NCBI GenBank assembly: GCA_023461115.1
Contig: JAEWOA010000224.1
Span: 1 to 13,039 of the forward strand
Reading direction: 5' to 3'
DNA: 13,039 bases
Origin: Actinomycetes bacterium
Lineage (GTDB): Bacteria > Actinomycetota > Actinomycetes > Actinomycetales > Cellulomonadaceae
In this document: one piece after another, positions 5,659 to 12,527 of the stretch
Position numbering within the stretch: position 1 is the first letter of the stretch
How the letters are laid out: each line of letters begins with the position of its first letter
Notes under the pieces: generated by a model
The model's input: only the letters and a program-made list of their open reading frames with translations
The model's database searches: none
Told to the model about the DNA's origin: nothing
Position numbers and translations under genes: made by a program

Positions 5659-6789
5659 ATGAGCAGCGCGCCCCCCGCCCGCGGCCGTGGCTGGGTGATC
5701 GGCCGCGTCGCCGGCGCCCCCGTGGTCCTCGCGCCGAGCTGGATCGTCGCGGTCGTCGTCCTGACCTTCCTGTCGACCGGGACCGTGCGCTCCCTGACGC
5801 GCCTGGAGGACACGGGCGCGGTCTACACCGTGTCGCTCGTGTTCGTCGTGATGCTGTTCGTCTCGGTCTTCCTGCACGAGCTCGCGCACGGACTCGTCGC
5901 GCAGGCGCGGGGCCAACAGCCGAGCGCCTACGTGCTGACGATGTGGGGCGGGCACACGGCGTTCGAGGTGGCGGCGCGCACCGCGGGCACGAGCGCGCTG
6001 GTCGCGGTGGTCGGGCCGACGGTCAACCTCGTGCTGGGCGGGGTCTTCTGGCTCGGCGCGGTCGCGGCGCCCGGCGGCACCGTGCTGACCGCGGTCCTGG
6101 CCGCCGCGGCGGCGTCCAACTTCTTCGTCGGGGTGTTCAACCTGGTGCCCGGTCTGCCGCTCGACGGCGGCCGGATCCTCGAGGCGCTGGTGTGGGCCGT
6201 GTCGGGCCAGCGCCGCACGGGCACGGTCGTCGCCGCATGGCTGGGCCGGATCGTGGGCGCAGCCATGGTGATCGGCGTCGTGGTCTGGAGCTACCAGAAC
6301 TCCGGACGCGTCGACCTGTGGTTCGTGCTCTGGACCGCGCTGATCGGCGCGTACCTGTGGTCCGGCGCGTCCCAGGCCTTGCGGGGGGCGCGCACGCAGC
6401 GCAACGTCGACGCGCTCACCGTCGCGGCGGTCGGCCGGCGCGCCATCGGGGTCGCGCACGACGCGTCGCTGGCGCAGGCGGTCGCCGTCGCCGCCACGGC
6501 GGGCGCCGACGAGATCGTCGTGCTCTCACCCGACGGCCGGCCCGCCGCCTACCTCGACGGCGCCGCGGTCAACCAGGTGCCGCCCGCCGCCACGGGCACG
6601 ACCCCCGTCGCCACGGTGTCGATCACGTTGCCCGTGGGCGCCATGGTCGACGGGTCGCTCGCCGGGCAGGCGCTGCTCACGGAGCTGGCGGCGGCGACGC
6701 GGGTGGCGCCTGTGGTCGTCGCGATGGTCGACGGGCGCGTCGCGGCGCTCGTGCGGGTCAGCGACGTCGTCGCGGCGATGCGCGCGTAG
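5659..6789 (+). CDS. M50 site-2 protease-type membrane zinc metalloprotease with CBS-like C-terminal region
   Basis: This is a 376-residue polytopic membrane protein. The first membrane segment is about 20-40. The second (about 55-80) contains the zinc site HELAH (H73, E74, H77). GPTVNLVLGG (119-128) and a segment near 141-162 lead to NLVPGLPLDGGR, whose D169 is the third zinc ligand. Two further segments lie near 188-210 and 220-236. This is the core of intramembrane M50B proteases such as Rip3 (Rv2625c). Residues about 255-376 are soluble and resemble a degenerate pair of CBS motifs (VAHDASLAQAV, DEIVVLSPDGRPAAYLD, VVVAMVDGRVAALVRVSDV), which in this family bind nucleotides and may gate activity. 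Likely substrates would be membrane-anchored regulators such as anti-sigma factors, but none is encoded here. It is divergent from the nuclease gene, with a 52-bp gap to the alcohol dehydrogenase gene. The function call is strong; physiological role unknown. Confidence 0.93.
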   Translation: MSSAPPARGRGWVIGRVAGAPVVLAPSWIVAVVVLTFLSTGTVRSLTRLEDTGAVYTVSLVFVVMLFVSVFLHELAHGLVAQARGQQPSAYVLTMWGGHTAFEVAARTAGTSALVAVVGPTVNLVLGGVFWLGAVAAPGGTVLTAVLAAAAASNFFVGVFNLVPGLPLDGGRILEALVWAVSGQRRTGTVVAAWLGRIVGAAMVIGVVVWSYQNSGRVDLWFVLWTALIGAYLWSGASQALRGARTQRNVDALTVAAVGRRAIGVAHDASLAQAVAVAATAGADEIVVLSPDGRPAAYLDGAAVNQVPPAATGTTPVATVSITLPVGAMVDGSLAGQALLTELAAATRVAPVVVAMVDGRVAALVRVSDVVAAMRA

Positions 6790-6829
6790 CCCGGGACTGT
6801 CGCCCTGCGGGTGCCTGCCCGGCGACACC

Positions 6830-6835
6830 TAGGCT
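6830..6835 (+). promoter_or_regulatory. Leaderless -10 box (TAGGCT) of the alcohol dehydrogenase gene
   Basis: TAGGCT is followed by GGCGCC and the ATG at 6842. The 13-bp context ACACCTAGGCTGG (6825-6837) is identical to that of the PAC2 promoter on the other strand, so the two genes may share promoter strength or sigma factor. Confidence 0.6.
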
Positions 6836-6841
6836 GGCGCC

Positions 6842-7897
6842 ATGCGCGCCACACTCATCCACGCCGCCCGCGACATCCGCGTCGAGACCGTGCCGGACCC
6901 CGTCCTGGCCGGCGCGGCCGGCGCCGACGCGATCGTCCGCGTCGTCGCGGCTTGCGTGTGCGGCTCCGACCTGTGGCCCTACCGCGGCGTCACGCCCACG
7001 AACGAGCCGCACCGCATCGGGCACGAGTTCGTGGGCGTCGTCGAGGAGGTCGGCGCCGGCGTCACGCGGGTGCGGCCGGGCCAGTTCGTGATCGCTCCGT
7101 TCTATGTGTGCTGCGGCGTGTGCGCGAACTGCCGTGCTGGCGTCTCGACGTCCTGCCTGCGCGGCGGGTGGTGGGGCTCCGACGACCGCGACGGCCACTT
7201 CGCGGACGCCGGCCAGGGCGAGTACGTCCGCGTCCCGCTCGCGGACGGCACGCTGTTCGCGCTCGACGAGCAGCCCGACGAGGCACTGATCCCGTCACTG
7301 CTCACACTGTCCGACGTCATGGGCACCGGACACCACGCGGCCGTCAGCGCGGGTGTGCGCGCCGGGTCGACCGCGGTCGTCGTGGGCGACGGCGCAGTGG
7401 GTCTGTGCGGGGTGATCGCCGCTCGTCGGCTCGGCGCCGAGACGGTCGTCGCGATGTCCCGGCACGCCGACCGCCAGGCGCTCGCGCGCTCGTTCGGCGC
7501 GACGCACGTCGTCGCGGAGCGCGGGCCGGACGGGGTGGCGGCGGTGCGCGACCTGACCGACGGACTCGGCGCGGACGCCGTGCTCGAGTGCGTGGGCACC
7601 AAGGAGTCGATGGACCAGGCCTTGCGCTCGGCGCGGCCCGGCGGGCGGGTCGGCTTCGTCGGCGTGCCCAACGGCGGCCCGGAGCTGTCGGTGCGGCGCA
7701 TGTTCGACACGAACGTGGGCGTGTGCGGGGGAGTCGCGCCTGTGCGCGGGTACATGGCGGGCCTGTTGCCGGACGTGCTCTCGCGAGCCATCACGCCGGG
7801 CGACGTCTTCGACCTGACGCTGCCGCTCGCGGAGGCCGCCGAGGCGTACGCGGCGATGGACGAGCGCCGCGCGGTCAAGGTGCTGCTGCGGCCGTGA
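6842..7897 (+). CDS. Zinc-dependent alcohol dehydrogenase (MDR superfamily)
   Basis: This 351-residue cytosolic oxidoreductase starts at ATG 6842, immediately after a leaderless promoter. The N-terminal GroES-like domain has the catalytic zinc ligands C40 (VCGSD) and H61-E62 (GHEFVG), and a structural-zinc lobe with cysteines at 90/91, 94, 97 and 105. The Rossmann domain carries VVGDGAVG (180-187). The end of its second strand reads MSRHADRQ rather than an acidic residue, which hints at NADP preference. ECVGTKESMDQAL and GGRVGFVGVPNG are typical of the family's later strands. The pattern fits bacterial sorbitol/threonine-dehydrogenase-like enzymes often annotated as IMP-dehydrogenase-like or generic Zn-ADH; the alcohol or aldehyde substrate is not predictable. 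It is not a usual member of the trmI-arc-dop block, so it looks inserted, although base composition is like its neighbours. Confidence 0.92.
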   Translation: MRATLIHAARDIRVETVPDPVLAGAAGADAIVRVVAACVCGSDLWPYRGVTPTNEPHRIGHEFVGVVEEVGAGVTRVRPGQFVIAPFYVCCGVCANCRAGVSTSCLRGGWWGSDDRDGHFADAGQGEYVRVPLADGTLFALDEQPDEALIPSLLTLSDVMGTGHHAAVSAGVRAGSTAVVVGDGAVGLCGVIAARRLGAETVVAMSRHADRQALARSFGATHVVAERGPDGVAAVRDLTDGLGADAVLECVGTKESMDQALRSARPGGRVGFVGVPNGGPELSVRRMFDTNVGVCGGVAPVRGYMAGLLPDVLSRAITPGDVFDLTLPLAEAAEAYAAMDERRAVKVLLRP

Positions 7898-7936
7898 CGG
7901 TCCACCCGCCGCGTGTGGGCCTGGCCGACGCCCGCC

Positions 7937-7942
7937 TAGACT
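7937..7942 (+). promoter_or_regulatory. Probable leaderless -10 box (TAGACT) of trmI
   Basis: TAGACT lies eight bases before the GTG at 7951, within the 53-bp gap after the alcohol dehydrogenase stop. No Shine-Dalgarno sequence is seen ahead of that GTG, in keeping with leaderless or near-leaderless initiation. Confidence 0.5.
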
Positions 7943-7950
7943 CGACGCCC

Positions 7951-8979
7951 GTGACCACCCCTACCTCCTCGACCGGCGCCGCAGAGTCGTCGACCGGCGC
8001 TGCCCAGCGGCGTGGGCCGTTCCGCGTCGGCGACCGAGTCCAGCTCACCGACCCACGCGGGCGCCTCCACACCATCACGCTCGCGCCCGGCGCGACGTTC
8101 CACACGCACAAGGGCTACTTCAGGCACGACGACCTCGTCGGCGCCGACGAGGGCACGGTGGTCACCAACACCGGGGGGATCGAGTACCTCGCGCTGCGCC
8201 CGCTGCTCGCGGACTACGTGCTCTCGATGCCGCGTGGCGCCGCCGTCGTCTACCCCAAGGACGCCGGCCAGATCGTCGCGATGGCGGACATCTACCCGGG
8301 CGCCCGCGTGATCGAGGCCGGCGTGGGCTCCGGCGCGCTGACGATGTCGCTGCTGCGCGCCGTCGGCGACGGCGGCTCGCTGCACTCGATCGAGTGCCGC
8401 GAGGACTTCGCGGACATCGCGCGAGGCAACGTCGAGGGATTCTTCGGCGGCCCGCACCCCGCGTGGCAGCTCTCGATCGGCGACCTCGCGGACGTGTTGC
8501 CGCAGGTGGCCGAGCCCGGCTCGGTCGACCGCGTGGTGCTCGACATGCTCGCGCCGTGGGAGAACCTGGACGCGGTGGCGCGCGCGCTGGCGCCCGGCGG
8601 CGTGCTGATCTGCTACGTCGCCACCGCGACGCAGCTCTCCCGGGTGGCCGAGGACCTGCGCGCCGACGGCCGGTACACGGAGCCCGAGGCGTGGGAGTCG
8701 ATGGTCCGCGGCTGGCATCTGGAGGGCCTCGCGGTGCGCCCGCAGCACCGGATGATCGGCCACACCGGCTTCCTCATCACCGCGCGGCGCCTGGCCGACG
8801 GGGTCGAGGCGCCGCTGCGCAAGCGCCGCCCCGCGAAGGGCTCGTACCCGGTCGCGGCGGACGGCGCGCCCGCCGAGGACGCCGCCCTCTGGACACCTGA
8901 GGCGCTGGGCGAGCGGGAGTCGTCGGACAAGAGCATCCGCCGCGCTCGCCGCGACGCGCACCCCGAGCGCGAGGCCTGA
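7951..8979 (+). CDS. trmI: tRNA (adenine-58-N1)-methyltransferase TrmI
   Basis: This is a 342-residue SAM-dependent enzyme that methylates N1 of A58 in the tRNA T-loop, usually as a homotetramer. The GTG at 7951 is chosen because TAGACT precedes it by eight bases and because the conserved FRVGDRVQLTDPRGRLHTITL (24-44) follows. The N-terminal beta domain includes FHTHKGYFRHDDLVG (50-64). The catalytic Rossmann domain has motif I VIEAGVGSGALT (120-131), the SAM-ribose acidic residue in SIECRED (146-152) and motif IV VLDMLAPWEN (196-205), with D198 in the active site. The C-terminal extension ends RESSDKSIRRARRDA, a version of the tail typical of actinobacterial TrmI. The closest described relative is M. 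tuberculosis Rv2118c, also next to the proteasome ATPase locus. The first 20 residues are Ser/Thr/Ala-rich and low-complexity. The 207-bp gap to arc contains its own promoter, so co-transcription is not required. Confidence 0.95.
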   Translation: MTTPTSSTGAAESSTGAAQRRGPFRVGDRVQLTDPRGRLHTITLAPGATFHTHKGYFRHDDLVGADEGTVVTNTGGIEYLALRPLLADYVLSMPRGAAVVYPKDAGQIVAMADIYPGARVIEAGVGSGALTMSLLRAVGDGGSLHSIECREDFADIARGNVEGFFGGPHPAWQLSIGDLADVLPQVAEPGSVDRVVLDMLAPWENLDAVARALAPGGVLICYVATATQLSRVAEDLRADGRYTEPEAWESMVRGWHLEGLAVRPQHRMIGHTGFLITARRLADGVEAPLRKRRPAKGSYPVAADGAPAEDAALWTPEALGERESSDKSIRRARRDAHPEREA

Positions 8980-9012
8980 GCCGAGCGTCCGCCCACGCGC
9001 GGCGCGGCGGCC

Positions 9013-9067
9013 GCGCGACCAGCGCGCGACCACCGTGCGCCCACCGTGCGCCCACCGTGCGCACAGG
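9013..9067 (+). repeat. Five-unit, 11-bp-period tandem array upstream of arc
   Basis: Units start at 9013, 9024, 9035, 9046 and 9057. The first two share GCGCGACCA, the third and fourth are identical (GTGCGCCCACC), and the fifth keeps GTGCGC then diverges. In another register CCACCGTGCGC is repeated perfectly three times at 9030-9062. The period is close to one DNA helical turn and the array lies 67 bp before the arc -10 box. It lies outside any credible gene. Confidence 0.8.
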
Positions 9068-9087
9068 TGTCGGTTCGGTGACACCTG
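9064..9087. repeat. Perfect 8-bp inverted repeat between trmI and arc
   Basis: CAGGTGTC (9064-9071) and GACACCTG (9080-9087) are exact reverse complements around an 8-bp centre (GGTTCGGT). It follows directly on the 11-bp array. It may be an operator for arc, or the transcription terminator of trmI, whose stop lies 84 bp upstream; there is no T-tract after it. Confidence 0.6.
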
Positions 9088-9133
9088 GTGGACACACCCG
9101 GCGAAGCGCGTGATCTGTGTTGACACTGGTGGT

Positions 9134-9139
9134 TAGGGT
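9134..9139 (+). promoter_or_regulatory. Probable -10 box (TAGGGT) of arc
   Basis: TAGGGT lies 47 nt before the ATG at 9187, so a transcript from about 9146 would have a leader of roughly 41 nt. The Shine-Dalgarno GGAGG (9173-9177) sits nine bases before the start. Unlike most genes here, this one is clearly leadered. The nearby TTGACA at 9120-9125 is only 8 bp away and cannot be its -35 box in the usual geometry. Confidence 0.5.
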
Positions 9140-9186
9140 GGCGACCCCACAGCAACTGCTGGCAGTGGAAACGGAGGTCCCTGACA

Positions 9187-10821
9187 ATGACCGACCCGGG
9201 TGCCCACGCACGTGACCTGCAGCGCGAGCTCGGGCTGCTCGCCGCCAAGAACGAACGGCTGAGCGAGGCGCTGCTCGCCGCGCGCGAGCAGATCGTCGAG
9301 CTCAAACGCCAGGTGGATGACCTGGCCAAGCCGCCGGGGACCTACGCGGTCTTCCTGGGCGCACGGCCCGACGGCTCGGTGGACGTCATCTCCGCAGGCC
9401 GCAAGATGCACGTCGGCGCGAGCCCCGCAGTCGACCTGCACCGGCTGCGCCCGGGCCAGGAGGTCATGCTCAACGAGGCGCTCACGGTCGTCGAGGCCGG
9501 CGGGTACGAGAACGTCGGCGAGATCGTCACCGTCAAGGAGCTGCTCGGCCGTCACCGCGCGCTCGTCGTGGGGCGCGGCGACGAGGAGCGCGTCGTGCGC
9601 TTCGCCGGGCAGGTCACGGACGCGGGGGTGCGGATCGGGGACGCGCTGACGATCGACTCGCGTAGCGGCTTCGTGTTCGAGGTGATTCCGCGCGCCGAGG
9701 TCGAGGAGCTGGTCCTCGAAGAGGTGCCGGACATCGAGTACGAGGACATCGGCGGCCTGGGCCCGCAGATCGAGGCGATCAAGGACGCCGTCGAGCTGCC
9801 CTTCCTGCACCCCGAGCTGTTCCGCGAGCACGGCCTGCGCCCGCCCAAGGGCGTGCTGCTCTACGGCCCGCCCGGGTGCGGCAAGACGCTCATCGCGAAG
9901 GCCGTCGCGCACTCGCTCGCGTCGACCGCGGCCAGGGCGCGCGGCGAGGACGTCACCGACGCGCGCTCCTACTTCCTCAACGTGAAGGGCCCCGAGCTCC
10001 TCAACAAGTACGTGGGGGAGACCGAGCGGCACATCCGGCTGATCTTCGCCCGGGCGCGCGAGAAGGCGTCGCAGGGTCACCCGGTCGTCGTGTTCTTCGA
10101 CGAGATGGAGTCGCTCTTCCGCACGCGCGGCACGGGTGTGTCCTCGGACGTGGAGACGACGATCGTGCCGCAGCTCCTAGCCGAGATCGACGGCGTGGAG
10201 CGGCTCGAGAACGTGATCGTCATCGGCGCCTCCAACCGTGAGGACATGATCGATCCGGCGATCCTGCGGCCCGGGCGGCTCGACGTGAAGATCAAGATCG
10301 AGCGCCCTGACGCCGAGGGCGCGCGCGAGATCTTCGCCAAATACCTGACGCCCGACCTGCCAATCCACCCCGACGACCTGGCCGAGCACGACGGCTCGGC
10401 GGTGGCCGCGGTGGACGCGATGGTCGCGCGCGTCGTCGAGCGCATGTACTCCGAGGCCGACGAGAACCGCTTCCTCGAGGTCACCTACGCGAGCGGGGAC
10501 AAGGAGGTCCTGTACTTCAAGGACTTCAACTCGGGCGCGATGATCCAGAACGTCGTGGACCGCGCCAAGAAGTCCGCGATCAAGGACCTGCTGGCCACCG
10601 GCCAGCGTGGCATCCGGGTCGACCACCTGCTCTCGGCGTGCGTCGACGAGTTCAAGGAGAACGAGGACCTGCCCAACACCACCAACCCCGACGACTGGGC
10701 GCGGATCAGCGGCAAGAAGGGCGAGCGCATCGTGTTCATCCGCACGATCGTCCAGGGCAAGAAGGGCGCGGAAGGCTCGCGCACGATCGAGACGGTGACC
10801 AGCACAGGGCAGTACCTGTAG
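9187..10821 (+). CDS. arc: Proteasome-associated AAA ATPase ARC/Mpa
   Basis: This is a 544-residue subunit of the ring ATPase that recognises Pup on tagged proteins, unfolds them and feeds them to the 20S proteasome. An N-terminal coiled coil (about 10-48) provides the Pup-binding region. Two OB-type domains (about 51-175) follow. The AAA module has Walker A GPPGCGKT (227-234), pore loop KYVGE (274-278), Walker B VVFFDE (301-306), sensor-1 N350 in GASN and arginine-finger region RPGR (361-364). The last four residues, GQYL, are the conserved proteasome-docking tail with the penultimate-region tyrosine. It is somewhat shorter than Mpa of M. tuberculosis (609) and ARC of Rhodococcus (591). The start ATG has GGAGG nine bases upstream. 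Its TAG stop overlaps the GTG start of dop by one base, so the two are translationally coupled. The intact docking tail implies that a 20S core exists, or recently existed, elsewhere in the genome. Confidence 0.97.
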   Translation: MTDPGAHARDLQRELGLLAAKNERLSEALLAAREQIVELKRQVDDLAKPPGTYAVFLGARPDGSVDVISAGRKMHVGASPAVDLHRLRPGQEVMLNEALTVVEAGGYENVGEIVTVKELLGRHRALVVGRGDEERVVRFAGQVTDAGVRIGDALTIDSRSGFVFEVIPRAEVEELVLEEVPDIEYEDIGGLGPQIEAIKDAVELPFLHPELFREHGLRPPKGVLLYGPPGCGKTLIAKAVAHSLASTAARARGEDVTDARSYFLNVKGPELLNKYVGETERHIRLIFARAREKASQGHPVVVFFDEMESLFRTRGTGVSSDVETTIVPQLLAEIDGVERLENVIVIGASNREDMIDPAILRPGRLDVKIKIERPDAEGAREIFAKYLTPDLPIHPDDLAEHDGSAVAAVDAMVARVVERMYSEADENRFLEVTYASGDKEVLYFKDFNSGAMIQNVVDRAKKSAIKDLLATGQRGIRVDHLLSACVDEFKENEDLPNTTNPDDWARISGKKGERIVFIRTIVQGKKGAEGSRTIETVTSTGQYL

Positions 10822-12425
10822 TGACCGTCCGCCGCGTGATGGGGCTGGAGACCGAGTACGGAATCCTGCAGCCGGGCAAGCCGCTGGCCAACCCCATGTT
10901 GCTCTCGAGCCATGTGGTCGCGGTGCACGCCGCGAACCGGCAGGGCCGCACCAAGGCGCGGTGGGACTACGACGACGAGGACCCGTTGCACGACGCGCGG
11001 GGCTTCCATCTGCAGCGGGCATCGGCGCTGCCCTCGATGCTGACCGACGACCCGCGGGCGCCCGCGCCGTCGGGCGACGAGCCGCAGGAGCTGGCGCGCC
11101 CGGACGTCGAGGAGTACGAGGACCCCGGCGCCGCGAACGTCATCCTCACCAACGGCGCGCGGCTCTACGTCGACCACGCGCACCCCGAGTACTCGACGCC
11201 CGAGGTGACGAACCCGCGCGACGCGGTGGTGTGGGACCGCGCGGGCGAGCGTGTGATGCTCGGCGCGGTCCGGGCGCTCGCCTCCACACCGGCGTTGCCC
11301 GACGTCGCGCTCTACAAGAACAACGTGGACGGCAAGGGCGCGACCTACGGGACCCACGAGAACTACCTGGTGTCCCGCGCGGTGCCCTTCACGGACCTGG
11401 CGTCCCGGCTCATCCCGTTCTTCGTGACCCGCCAGGTCTACACCGGCGCCGGGCGCGTCGGGCTGGGCCAGCGCGGCGAGCACGCCGGGTTCCAGCTCTC
11501 CCAGCGCGCGGACTACGTCGAGGCCGAGATCGGGCTCGAGACGACGCTGCGCCGCCCGATCGTGAACACGCGCGACGAGCCGCATGCGGACCCGGCCCGG
11601 TGGCGGCGCCTGCACGTGATCGTCGGCGACGCGACGATGCTCGAAGCCGCGACATACCTGCGCCTCGGCACCGCGTCACTCGTGCTCTGGCTGATCGAGC
11701 GCGCGGTCTCCGAAGGCGGGGCCGGGGGAGCCCTGGTCGCGATCGACCGGCTGGCCCTGCGTGACCCGGTCTCCGCGGTGCACGCGGTGAGCCACGATCC
11801 CTCGCTCACGGCGCGCGTGGAGTTGGCCGACGGCAGGCGCCTGACCGCGCTCGAGGTGCAGCATGAGTACCTCGACGCGGTGCGCGGCGCGCTCGCACAC
11901 GTGGGCGGCGAGCTCGACGACCAGACCCAGGATGTGCTGAGCCGGTGGGACAGCCTGCTCACCCGGCTCGGCGCCGACCCCGCGGACTGCGCGCGTGAGG
12001 TCGAGTGGGTGGCCAAGCTGCGGCTGCTCGACGGCATGCGCCGGCGCGAGAACCTGCCGTGGGACCACCCACGGCTGGCCGCAGTCGACCTCCAGTGGTC
12101 GGACGTGCGGCCCGAGCGGGGCCTGTACCACCGGCTCGCGGCGGCCGGCGCTGTCGAGCTGCTGGCCTCCGAGGCGGAGGTCGAGCGGGCGGTCGCGCAC
12201 CCACCCGCCGACACGCGCGCGTACTTCCGTGGTGAAGCGGTGGCCCGCTACGGCGACCAGGTGACCGCGGCGTCGTGGGACTCGGTCGTGTTCGATGTGC
12301 CGGGCGCGGCGACGCTGCAGCGCGTGCCCATGCGCGACCCGTTGCGGGGGACCGAGGCGCACGTCGGCGGGCTGCTGGACGCGAGCCCGGATGCGGCGGC
12401 CTTGCTGGCGGCCCTCGGCGCCTGA
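10821..12425 (+). CDS. dop: Pup deamidase/depupylase Dop
   Basis: This 534-residue member of the glutamine-synthetase-like carboxylate-amine ligase fold converts the C-terminal Gln of Pup to Glu and cleaves Pup from substrates. The GTG at 10821 shares its G with the arc stop (TAGTG), indicating coupling; the ATG at 10839 (MGLETEYG) is a possible shorter start. The nucleotide/metal-binding strand is MGLETEYGI (7-15). The stretch KARWDYDDEDPLHDARGFH (45-63), including the region of the Dop-loop, is diagnostic of Dop rather than the ligase PafA. LTNGARLYVDHAHPEYSTPE (109-128) supplies metal and substrate ligands. NNVDGKGATYGTHENYL, the R-rich RRPIVNTRDEPHAD and the C-terminal domain with RGLYHRLA follow in family order. 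Length is slightly above M. tuberculosis Dop. pup, usually next, is absent downstream. The last codons lie in a 14-bp tandem duplication. Confidence 0.96.
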   Translation: MTVRRVMGLETEYGILQPGKPLANPMLLSSHVVAVHAANRQGRTKARWDYDDEDPLHDARGFHLQRASALPSMLTDDPRAPAPSGDEPQELARPDVEEYEDPGAANVILTNGARLYVDHAHPEYSTPEVTNPRDAVVWDRAGERVMLGAVRALASTPALPDVALYKNNVDGKGATYGTHENYLVSRAVPFTDLASRLIPFFVTRQVYTGAGRVGLGQRGEHAGFQLSQRADYVEAEIGLETTLRRPIVNTRDEPHADPARWRRLHVIVGDATMLEAATYLRLGTASLVLWLIERAVSEGGAGGALVAIDRLALRDPVSAVHAVSHDPSLTARVELADGRRLTALEVQHEYLDAVRGALAHVGGELDDQTQDVLSRWDSLLTRLGADPADCAREVEWVAKLRLLDGMRRRENLPWDHPRLAAVDLQWSDVRPERGLYHRLAAAGAVELLASEAEVERAVAHPPADTRAYFRGEAVARYGDQVTAASWDSVVFDVPGAATLQRVPMRDPLRGTEAHVGGLLDASPDAAALLAALGA

Positions 12426-12440
12426 ACCTCGGCGCCTGGA
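12413..12440 (+). repeat. 14-bp tandem duplication across the dop stop codon
   Basis: CCTCGGCGCCTGAA (12413-12426) is followed by CCTCGGCGCCTGGA (12427-12440), with one mismatch. The first copy contains the TGA stop of dop; in the second the same position reads TGG. Confidence 0.7.
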
Positions 12441-12451
12441 CCTCGCCCTGT

Positions 12452-12506
12452 CCGGCACGACGCTGCCCGTCGCTGGCCCGGCGTGGCGCGTTCTGGCCTG
12501 TGCCGG
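12452..12506. terminator. Possible long-loop stem between convergent dop and membrane-protein genes
   Basis: CCGGCAC (12452-12458) is complementary to GTGCCGG (12500-12506) across 41 nt. The position between two converging genes suits a bidirectional terminator, but the loop is long and no T-tract is present. The 102-bp gap (12426-12527) holds no gene; in particular no Pup-like frame ending in GGQ or GGE is present. Confidence 0.2.
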
Positions 12507-12527
12507 CCCGGTAGCCGCGGCGGCGGC

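Noticed and set aside
9013..9067. Short CRISPR array
   Set aside because: The repeat unit is 11 bp with no unique spacers and no cas genes; it is a simple tandem repeat. The Cas4-like residues of the nuclease at 4548-5555 belong to a general RecB-type protein.
9120..9125. TTGACA as the -35 box of arc
   Set aside because: Only 8 bp separate it from TAGGGT (9134-9139), and no -10-like hexamer lies 16-19 bp downstream.
7936..9126. Minus-strand open frame of 396 codons opposite trmI
   Set aside because: It mirrors the trmI codons and lacks any recognisable domain; trmI has complete SAM-methyltransferase motifs.
12426..12527. A missed pup gene after dop
   Set aside because: The three plus-strand frames of this 102-bp gap show no Pup-like acidic helix and no ending in GGQ or GGE; the gap is also too short for a 60-70-residue gene.
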